A stretch of 57,549 nt of DNA from Deltaproteobacteria bacterium. GTDB taxonomy: Bacteria > UBA10199 > GCA-002796325 > JACPFF01. Below are positions 1 through 7,838 of this stretch, one piece after another (position 1 is the first letter of the stretch; each line of letters starts with the position of its first letter). A program made the translations under genes and the position numbers. The stretch covers positions 1 through 57,549 of the forward strand of contig JACPFF010000017.1 in NCBI GenBank assembly GCA_016183065.1, written 5' to 3'. The notes below the pieces were generated by a model. The model was not told the DNA's origin. It did no database searches and saw only the letters and a list, made by a program, of their open reading frames with translations.

Positions 1-125
1 ACGAGGTGGAACGATTCTTTCGCCGCCTCAAAGGGTATCGCCGCATCTTTAGTCGCTTTGAGAAGCTCGATCTACTGTTTATCGGATTCTTACTCTTTGT
101 CCTTATCGTGGAGGCGTTGCGATAG
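1..125 (+). CDS. IS5-like transposase, C-terminal end (partial)
   Basis: An open frame enters from the left edge (first full codon at base 3) and stops with TAG at 123-125. The 40 visible residues contain ERFFRRLKGYRRI followed by RFEKLD and a hydrophobic LLFIGFLLFVLIVEALR end. This is the usual C-terminus of IS5-type DDE transposases, where the glutamate of the ERFFRRLK segment is the last catalytic acid. The rest of the element lies outside the window, so completeness and activity cannot be judged. A short palindrome at 145-157 may be part of its right end. Confidence 0.75.
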   Translation, partial: EVERFFRRLKGYRRIFSRFEKLDLLFIGFLLFVLIVEALR

Positions 126-144
126 TGTTAACACGCCCTAAGTT

Positions 145-157
145 AGGGTCAGACCCT
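145..157. repeat. AGGGTCAGACCCT palindrome, possible IS right end
   Basis: A 13-base near-perfect palindrome lies 20 bp after the transposase stop and 15 bp before the 3' end of the convergent ATP-grasp gene. The same terminal bases, AGGGTCTGACC, open both ends of the MITE-like element at 38050-38231. It could be the terminal inverted repeat of the IS element; a target site duplication cannot be checked because the left end is outside the window. Confidence 0.35.
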
Positions 158-171
158 CACGCGATTTCGCG

Positions 172-1179
172 TCACGCAAGGGCCAATCGCAGGAGGCTGG
201 CGATGAGGGCCTCGAAGGTGAGGCCGCCTTTTTCTGCGGACTCGGCGAAGTCCTCGACACTGGAGAGGAAGGGATTGGGATTGGCTTCGAGGAGGAAGAT
301 CTGGCCATCGGCGCGGACACGTACGTCCAGGCGCCCATACCCGCGGATTTGCAGGATGCGATAGGCCCGTTTGCAGACATTGTGGATCTGCCGCTCCAAT
401 CCCGCCGGCAGATCGGTGGCAAAGCGGTACCGGATCTTCCAGCGCTTGCGGTAGTCCTCGTCCCATTTGATTTTGTACGTGGCAAAGCGGGGTTCATCGG
501 GCGGGATCTTGCCGAAATCGAGCTCGCGGAGGGGAAACGCGGTGAGACGCGTGTTGCCAAGGATGCTCACATAGCACTCGCGTCCGTCGATGTATTGTTC
601 GACGAGGGCGTCTTGATTGAGATGGTCGTGAATGAAGAGGACGCGTTCCTTGAGTTCGGCGTCATTTTCGACAAACGAGGATTTGGCAATCCCGACCGAT
701 CCCTCAATGCGGAGCCCCTTGACAAAGAGGGGATATTCCATCTTTGCCGGGCGACGAATGGTTTCCCCCCGATGAAAGACGGTAAACTTGGGGACGCGAA
801 TGCGGTGATAGGCCAGCAACGATTGCGCGACGCCCTTGTGTTTGCACAGTGTTAGACCCACCGTCCCGGTTCCTGTGATGGGGATGCCCAAGAGTTCAAT
901 GAGTGCGGCAATGTTCTTCTCAAAGACCGGATTGTCATCGAATTGTTCCACGAGATTGAAGATGAGATCCGGTTTTTGTGCGGCGATCGCATCCAGCAGC
1001 GGCTGGATGCTCTTGTAGAGACAGATGAGCTGTGCTGTGTGCCCCAGGGTCTGCAACGCGGCCAGGACATCGTGCTCGGTTTTCCAGGCCTCGTCGGTCT
1101 CAAGTTCCTTCCCGAAATCCTGACCCGTCGGATCAGAAGAGATGTCAGAGAGGACGATGATGTTGAGTCGCTGTTTCAT
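172..1179 (-). CDS. ATP-grasp ligase, D-Ala-D-Ala ligase-like
   Basis: The 335-residue protein has the ATP-grasp arrangement of D-alanine--D-alanine ligases. An N-terminal Rossmann-like part includes KPDLIFNLVEQ, a central segment has GIPITGTGTVGLTLCKHK, and a C-terminal ATP/Mg part has GRECYVSIL, GYGRLDVRVRADG and a LLEANPNPFL metal-ligand motif. Ligases of this group join an amino acid or peptide amine to a carboxyl through an acyl phosphate. The substrate is not predictable here, and divergence from true Ddl argues against a simple cell-wall role. It is the second gene of a leftward pair with the metallopeptidase. Before a repeat was inserted, its ATG would have been only 7 nt from the metallopeptidase stop. 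Confidence 0.75.
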   Translation of the reverse strand: MKQRLNIIVLSDISSDPTGQDFGKELETDEAWKTEHDVLAALQTLGHTAQLICLYKSIQPLLDAIAAQKPDLIFNLVEQFDDNPVFEKNIAALIELLGIPITGTGTVGLTLCKHKGVAQSLLAYHRIRVPKFTVFHRGETIRRPAKMEYPLFVKGLRIEGSVGIAKSSFVENDAELKERVLFIHDHLNQDALVEQYIDGRECYVSILGNTRLTAFPLRELDFGKIPPDEPRFATYKIKWDEDYRKRWKIRYRFATDLPAGLERQIHNVCKRAYRILQIRGYGRLDVRVRADGQIFLLEANPNPFLSSVEDFAESAEKGGLTFEALIASLLRLALA

Positions 1180-1186
1180 GGTCGGG

Positions 1187-1223
1187 TCATCGCTTGAACT
1201 TCCCCGTGTGCAAGTAGGTCATC
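1187..1223. repeat. 37-bp direct repeat, copy 1 (target duplication)
   Basis: These 37 bases are identical to 1346-1382, the last codons and stop of the metallopeptidase gene. This copy stands next to the ATP-grasp start codon, where the 3' end of the metallopeptidase gene would originally have been. Together the two copies bracket the hairpin repeat at 1224-1345. Confidence 0.85.
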
Positions 1224-1345
1224 TATTGGCGGGGCTCGCGTCGCCCCCTCCACGGGCAAAGCCCGTGGAGCCTCCCCCTCTCGCTCGCGGAGCTCGCTGA
1301 CCGCCTTCGGCGGTCCGGACACCTGTGGCGACAAGAGCGTGGTCC
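1224..1345. repeat. Hairpin-rich interspersed repeat, copy A
   Basis: This 122-bp copy of the window's GC-rich repeat family opens with TATTGGCGGGGCTCGCGTCG. It contains a perfect 10-bp stem (CTCCACGGGC pairing with GCCCGTGGAG around an AAA loop) and a 7-bp stem GACCGCC/GGCGGTC with a TTC loop. Near the right end it has GTGGCGAC, the complement of the GTCGCCAC end word of other copies. It sits exactly between the two 37-bp direct repeats, so it looks like an insertion that duplicated its target. Confidence 0.8.
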
Positions 1346-1382
1346 TCATCGCTTGAACTTCCCCGTGTGCAAGTAGGTCATC
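1346..1382. repeat. 37-bp direct repeat, copy 2 (within metallopeptidase 3' end)
   Basis: Second, coding copy of the 37-bp duplication. It supplies the final codons and TGA stop of the metallopeptidase, so the inserted repeat did not truncate the protein. Confidence 0.85.
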
Positions 1383-2356
1383 ATCAGTGCGGTCAGATAA
1401 ATCGACACATCCATGATCAGTTCGTGTTCGGGGCGGGCGACTCGGAGATCGAGTGTGCGGCAGCGCTCCATCAGTTGTCGGAGGATTGTGGCAATATGGT
1501 ATTTTCGCGTCTTCGTCCAGCGATTGACTGCGGCAAGGATCGGGCGCCGGTGCGTGCGCAAAAAGATCGCGGCGCTTCCGCGCGCAACACCTTCGGCTGC
1601 CGCCGGAAAGAGTCTGCGGAGATCATTGTCGTAAAAATCGGGAAAATCGGCGGCGTAGGTCTTGCGCTTCCGCTGATAGTGTGTCTTCAATCGTCGCGTG
1701 AGTCGCGATGCCTCATGCGCAAAATGTGTGGCCGTCACACGTGGCGCCGTGCCCGCGATCTCGCGCATCATCTGGTCAAGGGCCATGAGCTTTTCAAGCG
1801 CCTTCCAACCGACATAGCGTGCACGCCAGTCCTGATCGGGGGTCAGCCAGACCGCGAAGGTTTCGGCGAAGTCCTCGTCGGGGTGGCTCTGAGCGTACCA
1901 GTTGTCGAGATGGATGACATAGCTTTTGCTGTAGGGCCGCGGATGATAATTCTCCTCGTACGGTTCTGCGGAAGAACCGAAAATGGCACGAAACCGTCGC
2001 GTCCGGTTCAGGCGGTAGGCATACATAAGGGCGTGTCCCATTTCATGGCGGAGCAGCTTGAGGCATTCCTCCCTGGTGCCGCCTTCAACGTTGAGCATGA
2101 GCTTTTCTTCCAGGCGACTTAAACGGGAATGGGCGAGGTAAAAGGGAATACTGATGGCAGGGACACCTTCCTCGCAAAACCACTCATCTCCGAGATAACA
2201 GGGGGGTCTGGCCACGATTCCCTGCGTGGCAATCTCCTGGTGCAATTGTGTGATGAGTGGTTCGAGGCTTGAGTCGGCGAGCGAGAGGCGCAGATCGCAG
2301 ATGCGCCATTCCAGGAGGGCGTCATCGGCGAGCTCGGTCCACGGGGTGGAACTCAT
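1346..2356 (-). CDS. Putative zinc-binding metallopeptidase
   Basis: This 336-residue protein carries an HEMGH zinc signature at about residues 104-108 (RHEMGHALMYAY). A downstream acidic HPDEDFAETFAVWL segment probably supplies the third ligand and completes a gluzincin-like site. It matches the general type annotated as putative zinc-binding metallopeptidase in deltaproteobacterial genomes. There is no signal peptide, so it is probably cytoplasmic. It is the first gene of a leftward pair with an ATP-grasp ligase. The recurring pairing of a ligase with a peptidase suggests making and trimming of an unusual peptide bond, which is inference. Its 3' end is duplicated around repeat copy A. Confidence 0.75.
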   Translation of the reverse strand: MSSTPWTELADDALLEWRICDLRLSLADSSLEPLITQLHQEIATQGIVARPPCYLGDEWFCEEGVPAISIPFYLAHSRLSRLEEKLMLNVEGGTREECLKLLRHEMGHALMYAYRLNRTRRFRAIFGSSAEPYEENYHPRPYSKSYVIHLDNWYAQSHPDEDFAETFAVWLTPDQDWRARYVGWKALEKLMALDQMMREIAGTAPRVTATHFAHEASRLTRRLKTHYQRKRKTYAADFPDFYDNDLRRLFPAAAEGVARGSAAIFLRTHRRPILAAVNRWTKTRKYHIATILRQLMERCRTLDLRVARPEHELIMDVSIYLTALMMTYLHTGKFKR

Positions 2357-2476
2357 ACCGAGGGCTTAGCAGAACTGCGGTGTCTGCGCCACTGTCACGG
2401 GTCCGGAGGTTCTGGGTCCGGCATGACGGAGATCATGCTGCTCTCTCCCGAAAGATCGAGCAAACAGGCCCCGATC

Positions 2477-2505
2477 TTGACGCGCGGGGGGCCGCATGCT
2501 AGCGG
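2477..2505 (+). promoter_or_regulatory. Predicted promoter of glyS, leaderless layout
   Basis: TTGACG at 2477-2482 is followed after 17 nt by TAGCGG at 2500-2505, preceded by an extended TGC. The ATG of glyS begins 9 nt after the -10 box and has no Shine-Dalgarno sequence. The -10 is weak. The call rests mainly on the spacing shared with ten other promoters here. Confidence 0.4.
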
Positions 2506-2514
2506 CCACGCGAT

Positions 2515-3825
2515 ATGGTCGACATGGAGACCCTCGCCTCACTCTGCAAACGACGCGGGATCATTTTTCAGAGCAGCGAAATTTACGGTGGTATCAACGG
2601 ATTCTGGGACTATGGCCCGGTGGGGACGGAGCTGCGCCGGCGCATCAAGGAGACGTGGTGGCGCAACATGGTCCAGTGGCGGGAGAACGTGGTGGGGCTC
2701 GATACCACGATCATTGCGCATCCGCGCACGTGGGAGGCCTCGGGCCATCTGCAGAGTTTCTCCGATCCCATGGTGGATTGCAAACAGTGCAAACGACGGT
2801 TTCGGGCCGATGAACTCGCGGAAGGGGCGCAAGTCTGCCCGGAGTGCGGTGGAGCGTTGACGGCGTTGCGCCAGTTCAATCTCATGTTCCAGACCCATGT
2901 CGGGGCCGCGGTCGATGCCGCATCGATCGCGTATTTACGTCCAGAGACCTGCCAGTCCATCTTCACCCAATTTCGCAATGTGTTGGGGACGAGCCGCATG
3001 AAAGTTCCCTTCGGTATCGCGCAGATCGGCAAGGCCTTTCGCAATGAAATCACGCCGCGCAATTTCATCTTTCGTTCGCGGGAATTCGAGCAGATGGAAA
3101 TGGAATTTTTCTGTCATCCGGACGACAGCCGGCAATGGCACGAATACTGGGTCTCGGAACGGCTGGCATGGTTCCGGTCGGTCGGCATCCGCGCCACCTC
3201 GCTTCGCATACGGTTCCATGCGGCCGATGAACTCGCCCATTACGCCAAGGCCTGCAGCGATATCGAATTCGAGATGCCGTTTGGATGGTCCGAGATGGAG
3301 GGGATTGCCGACCGGAGTACCTACGACCTGACACAGCATAGTACGCACTCAGGGACCCCCCTGGAATATTTTGACCAAGAGACGAATTCGCGATTTGTCC
3401 CCGCCGTGGTTGAGACCTCGGTGGGGGTCGATCGGACGCTCCTGGCCATCCTGGTCGATGCCTATCGTGAGGAAGAGGTGCGCGGGGAAACGCGCGTCCT
3501 CCTGGCGTTGCATCCCACCATTGCGCCCGTGCAGGTGGCGGTTTTGCCGTTATCGCAGAAGTTGGGAGACGTCGCGCTCCCACTGGCACAAGATCTTCGC
3601 CGCGAGTTTGCCACCGAGTTCGATGTGGCCGGGAGTATCGGTCGACGGTATCGCCGCCAGGACGAGATCGGGACGCCCTTCTGCGTGACCTACGATTTTC
3701 AATCGAATGAGGACCACGCCGTGACCGTGCGTCATCGCGACTCCATGCAGCAGGATCGTATGGCGATCGGGCAGGTGCAGCAATATCTGCGGGAGCATTT
3801 GACCACCGCTCTGGTGCAGTCCTGA
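2515..3825 (+). CDS. glyS: Glycyl-tRNA synthetase, single-chain class II type
   Basis: This enzyme charges tRNA-Gly with glycine in the cytoplasm. The 436-residue chain is the alpha2 (eukaryote/archaeal-like, also many bacteria) type, not the alpha2beta2 GlyQ/GlyS form. The N-terminus has SSEIYGGINGFWDYGPVG. A four-cysteine zinc-finger-like insert (CKQCKRRF ... CPECGG) follows, then class II motif 2 (FRNEITPRNFIFRSREFEQ), motif 3 (GVDRTLLAIL) and a C-terminal anticodon-binding domain. The start is taken at 2515; an in-frame ATG at 2524 is the alternative. No Shine-Dalgarno is present, which agrees with the leaderless promoter just upstream. ppdK follows on the same strand. Confidence 0.93.
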   Translation: MVDMETLASLCKRRGIIFQSSEIYGGINGFWDYGPVGTELRRRIKETWWRNMVQWRENVVGLDTTIIAHPRTWEASGHLQSFSDPMVDCKQCKRRFRADELAEGAQVCPECGGALTALRQFNLMFQTHVGAAVDAASIAYLRPETCQSIFTQFRNVLGTSRMKVPFGIAQIGKAFRNEITPRNFIFRSREFEQMEMEFFCHPDDSRQWHEYWVSERLAWFRSVGIRATSLRIRFHAADELAHYAKACSDIEFEMPFGWSEMEGIADRSTYDLTQHSTHSGTPLEYFDQETNSRFVPAVVETSVGVDRTLLAILVDAYREEEVRGETRVLLALHPTIAPVQVAVLPLSQKLGDVALPLAQDLRREFATEFDVAGSIGRRYRRQDEIGTPFCVTYDFQSNEDHAVTVRHRDSMQQDRMAIGQVQQYLREHLTTALVQS

Positions 3826-3910
3826 ACAGAGAGCGACTGTGCAACCTCGTGCAGCCGCCCGGTCGGTGGCGGTGCGCCATGTGCAACAGGGAGTAAAGGA
3901 GATGCCCGGT

Positions 3911-6598
3911 ATGGGAAAGAAAGCCCTCTATGTCTATCGATTCGGCGGTGGGAAGGCCGATGGGAATGCGAAGTTGCGGGACCTGCTTGGCGGGAAGGGG
4001 GCGAATCTCGCCGAGATGGCGTCGCTCGGGATTCCCGTCCCGCCCGGATTCACCATGACCACGGAGGTGTGTCGGCACTATCAGCACAATAACGGGAGCT
4101 ATCCGGAGGAACTCGCGGCCCAGGTCGACGAAGGGCTGCGCGGTATTGAAAAACAGGTGGGACGCAAATTCGGCGATCCGCGATCGCCGTTGCTCCTCTC
4201 CATTCGTTCCGGCGCTGCATCGAGCATGCCAGGAATGATGGATACGATCCTGAATCTCGGTCTGAACGATGAGACGGTCGAAGGCCTGATCCGTGAGACC
4301 GGGGATCAGCGGTTCAGTTTCGACAACTACCGCCGTTTCATCCAGATGTATGGCGATGTCGTGCTTGGTGTGCATTCAGAACATTTTGAAGAACAGATCC
4401 GCGTGATCAAGACCAAGCGCGGCATCACCCTCGATACTGAGCTGACCGCCGAAGATCTGCAACAGTTGGTGCAGGCATTCAAGGCCGTTGTCGGGGAGAA
4501 GGGGGCGACCTTTCCGCAAGAACCGCGCGAGCAACTTTGGGGCGCGATTGGTGCGGTGTTCGGTTCGTGGAATGGAGATCGCGCCGTGGAGTATCGGCGC
4601 ATCGCCAATATTCCGGATGACCTCGGGACGGCGTGCAATGTGCAGGCCATGGTCTTTGGAAATCGCGGCGAACACTCCGCCACCGGCGTGGCCTTTACGC
4701 GCGATCCGGCCACGGGGGCCAATTGTTTCTTCGGTGAATATCTGATGAACGCGCAGGGCGAAGACGTGGTGGCGGGTATTCGCACGCCGCAACCGATCAA
4801 CCGCGCAAGTGCCGCCGCCCTTGGCATGTCGGCGACGCACCAGATGGAAACACTCGAAGAGCTCCTTCCCGCCTGTTATACAGAGTTGGACCAGATCCGC
4901 CATACCCTGGAAAAACATTATCGGGACATGCAGGACGTGGAGTTCACCATCGAATCGGGCAAGCTCTGGATGCTCCAGACCCGCGCGGCCAAACGGACGG
5001 CCGCCGCCGCTGTGAAAGCGGCGGTCGATTTTGTCGAGGAGGGCCTGATTTCGCAGGAAGAGGCCATACAGCGCGTGAAATCGGAGCAGATCGAGCAATT
5101 GTTGCATCATACCTTCGATCCGAATGCCAAGCAGGCGACACCGCCGATGGCCAAGGGGTTGGCCGCGTCGCCCGGGGCCGCGGTCGGCAAGGTCGTCTTT
5201 ACCGCAGACGACGCGGTTGCGTGGTGCGAGCGTGGAGAACCGGTCATCCTGGTGCGTCATGAGACCTCGCCGGAAGATATCCATGGCATGAACGTCGCCC
5301 AGGGGATCCTCACCGCCTGCGGTGGGGTGACTTCGCATGCAGCGGTCGTCGCGCGCGGGATGGGGAAGCCGTGCGTGGCCGGCTGCCACGGTATCGCGAT
5401 CGATTTGGCAAAGAAGACGGCGCACGCCGGGGCCGTCACCGTGCGCGAGGGGGAATGGCTCTCCATCGACGGAGCCACGGGCGAGGTGTTTGCGACCAGG
5501 CTCCCGCTGCAGCCGCCGGTAATGACCGCGGCCTTTCAGCGGATCATGGAATGGGCCGATCTCTTCCGCAAACTGGGCGTGCGGACCAATGCCGAAACGG
5601 CGCGCGATGTCCAGGTTGCTTTGGAGTTTGGTGCCGAGGGGATTGGCCTGGCGCGCACGGAACATATGTTTTTTGAACCGGGACGGATTGAGATCGTGCG
5701 GGAGATGATCCTGGCCGAGTCCCTCGAGGCGCGAAAAAAGGCCCTTGCCAAGCTGCTGCCGATGCAAAAAGGGGATTTCCGGAAAATTCTGGCCTTGATG
5801 GACGGTCGCCCGGTCACCATTCGCCTGCTTGATCCCCCCTTGCATGAATTTCTCCCGCACACCGACGACGAAGTGGCGGAAGTGGCCTCAGTAAGCGGCA
5901 TTGCGCCGCACAAGATTCGGGAGATCACCAAGGCCTTGCATGAGCAGAATCCGATGCTGGGGCATCGGGGCTGCCGGCTGGGCGTGACGTTTCCCGAAAT
6001 CTATGCCATGCAGGCACAGGCCATGCTGGAGGCAGCCTCTGAACTCCAGCAAGAGGAAGATATCGAGAGTGATCTCGAAATCGAGATCCCGCTCGTGGGC
6101 CATGTGAATGAGTTGCGCAAGCTGCGCAGTGTCGTGGAACATGTGGCCGCCGAGGTGATGAAACAGACCGGTGCCACCGTGAAGTATACGGTTGGCGCCA
6201 TGCTGGAATTACCGCGGGCCTGTTTGATCACCGACCAACTGGCGAAGTACGCCGACTTTTTTTCCTTCGGCACCAATGACCTGACACAAACGACGATGGG
6301 GGTTTCACGGGATGATGCAGGACGGTTCTTGAATCCCTATATCGAGGAAAAAATCGTGACCCGCGACCCCTTTGCGACGATCGATGAATCCGGGGTTGGC
6401 CGCTTGATGGGGCTGGCGGTGGAGAGCGGAAAAAAAGCCAAAAAGACCCTGTTGTTTGGCATTTGTGGCGAGCATGGAGGCGATCCGCAATCGATCGATT
6501 TTTGTCATCGATTAGGACTCGACTATGTCAGCTGTTCTCCCTATCGTGTCCCTGTGGCACGGCTTGCTGCCGCGCATGCCGCGTTACGACACCGGTAG
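3911..6598 (+). CDS. ppdK: Pyruvate, phosphate dikinase
   Basis: PPDK interconverts ATP, phosphate and pyruvate with AMP, diphosphate and phosphoenolpyruvate. The 895-residue length is normal. An N-terminal ATP-binding part contains LLGGKGANLAEMASLGIPVP and SIRSGAASSMPGMMDTILNL. The swivelling domain has the phosphohistidine motif GGVTSHAAVVARGMGKPC. The C-terminal PEP/pyruvate barrel has GIGLARTEHMF, FGTNDLTQ and the catalytic-cysteine motif GICGEHGGDP. The start at 3911 is chosen because AAGGAG at 3896-3901 lies 9 nt before it; the ATG at 3902 directly abuts the site. An open frame extends upstream to 3839 but has no ribosome site. Confidence 0.96.
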   Translation: MGKKALYVYRFGGGKADGNAKLRDLLGGKGANLAEMASLGIPVPPGFTMTTEVCRHYQHNNGSYPEELAAQVDEGLRGIEKQVGRKFGDPRSPLLLSIRSGAASSMPGMMDTILNLGLNDETVEGLIRETGDQRFSFDNYRRFIQMYGDVVLGVHSEHFEEQIRVIKTKRGITLDTELTAEDLQQLVQAFKAVVGEKGATFPQEPREQLWGAIGAVFGSWNGDRAVEYRRIANIPDDLGTACNVQAMVFGNRGEHSATGVAFTRDPATGANCFFGEYLMNAQGEDVVAGIRTPQPINRASAAALGMSATHQMETLEELLPACYTELDQIRHTLEKHYRDMQDVEFTIESGKLWMLQTRAAKRTAAAAVKAAVDFVEEGLISQEEAIQRVKSEQIEQLLHHTFDPNAKQATPPMAKGLAASPGAAVGKVVFTADDAVAWCERGEPVILVRHETSPEDIHGMNVAQGILTACGGVTSHAAVVARGMGKPCVAGCHGIAIDLAKKTAHAGAVTVREGEWLSIDGATGEVFATRLPLQPPVMTAAFQRIMEWADLFRKLGVRTNAETARDVQVALEFGAEGIGLARTEHMFFEPGRIEIVREMILAESLEARKKALAKLLPMQKGDFRKILALMDGRPVTIRLLDPPLHEFLPHTDDEVAEVASVSGIAPHKIREITKALHEQNPMLGHRGCRLGVTFPEIYAMQAQAMLEAASELQQEEDIESDLEIEIPLVGHVNELRKLRSVVEHVAAEVMKQTGATVKYTVGAMLELPRACLITDQLAKYADFFSFGTNDLTQTTMGVSRDDAGRFLNPYIEEKIVTRDPFATIDESGVGRLMGLAVESGKKAKKTLLFGICGEHGGDPQSIDFCHRLGLDYVSCSPYRVPVARLAAAHAALRHR

Positions 6599-6652
6599 GG
6601 CCTGTTTGCGGCCATGAGCAGTGTTCGCGGTGTCCGTGAAAGGAGTCACCCA

Positions 6653-7795
6653 GTGAGAGGACGATGTGCAATCGGTGGAATCATCGGCGTGGTCGGTTTG
6701 AGCGTCGGGTGCACGACGGCGTCGATTTTTTCTGACATCGGTACCAATATGGCCAATCCGCTCACGGTCGCGGTCAACCCCACGCTGCAGCGCGCCTATA
6801 TCGTCAATTCCAACGCCAAATATCTCTACACCGCCGGATCGCTCCATGTGGTCGATCTCTCCACCATTACCTCGCCGACTCTGGTGCAGTCGAAGGCATT
6901 GGAGAGCTTTGGCGGCGGGATCTCTCTCGATGCGACCAACAACATGGCCTACATCGCCGACCGGTTGAGCGACGACGATCTCGACACGACCGATCAACTC
7001 CTGCAGATCAATGTCGCCGAGGGGAGCAGTGCTTTTCTTTCGGTCTCGGCCAGTGAAGCCAATGACGATCCCTTTGGTGTGGCCTTTGATGCCACCAATA
7101 ATCAGCTGGCAGTGGCCACGCGTGCCGGGACGCTCGACATCTATACCGTGAGCGGGAGTGGGGCCACGCGTGTCGCGCAGGTCGATCTCAATCGGGCATT
7201 GGATAACGGCGAGGACTTAAGCAGTGTGGAGGCCATCGAGGCCGTTATCATGGGGACGCAGGCCGTCGTGACCCTGGCCGATGGGGGCGTGTTGGTCGTC
7301 AATATGACTGAAGCCACGGCCAGCGGGGTGAATCCGGTCGACTATTACATCAGCGATATCGAGAGTCCGCGCGGAATTGCGGTGAGCGGAACCACGCTCT
7401 TTGTCGTCTCGGTCACTGCCGATGGCGAAAATCTCCTCCTGCAACTCGATGTGAGCAGTCTGGCCGCCGATGACAGTAACACCACGACCGCGGTCAAAGA
7501 CAAAGACACCGCCGGTCTCCTCGTTACGAGTTATACCGTCGGCGAGAATCCGCAGGAGGTGGTCGTGAGTGGTACGACCGCGTATGTGAGCAATCTCGAT
7601 GCCGATTCGGTGTCGGTCGTGGACACCGGTGCGGCATCGGTCAGTACGATTACGGTGGGAGAGGAACCCTTCGGTCTCGCCATCTACCAGGAGGTCGTCG
7701 GTACCGACTCGCACGTGTTGGTTTGCAATCTGCAGAGCAATTCCGTCTCCATCATCGCCCTAGCGTCGAATGCCGTGGTCGCAACGTATCCATAA
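6653..7795 (+). CDS. Beta-propeller (YVTN-like) lipoprotein
   Basis: A 380-residue predicted lipoprotein. The GTG start at 6653 follows AAGGAG (6639-6644) by 8 nt. The signal peptide ends in the lipobox LSVGC near residue 20. The mature part has repeated blades in which a run such as AYIVNSN, AYIADRL, LFVVSVT, AYVSNLDADSVSVVDT or VLVCNLQSNSVSII recurs every 40-50 residues. These are typical of YVTN/LVIVD surface propellers. The role is unknown; propellers of this sort are usually cell-surface binding proteins. It is monocistronic between ppdK and a convergent peptidase. Confidence 0.75.
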   Translation: MRGRCAIGGIIGVVGLSVGCTTASIFSDIGTNMANPLTVAVNPTLQRAYIVNSNAKYLYTAGSLHVVDLSTITSPTLVQSKALESFGGGISLDATNNMAYIADRLSDDDLDTTDQLLQINVAEGSSAFLSVSASEANDDPFGVAFDATNNQLAVATRAGTLDIYTVSGSGATRVAQVDLNRALDNGEDLSSVEAIEAVIMGTQAVVTLADGGVLVVNMTEATASGVNPVDYYISDIESPRGIAVSGTTLFVVSVTADGENLLLQLDVSSLAADDSNTTTAVKDKDTAGLLVTSYTVGENPQEVVVSGTTAYVSNLDADSVSVVDTGAASVSTITVGEEPFGLAIYQEVVGTDSHVLVCNLQSNSVSIIALASNAVVATYP

Positions 7796-7838
7796 AGAAA
7801 AATTCGGGTACGTCATACGGTCTATAACTGCTTGGAAT

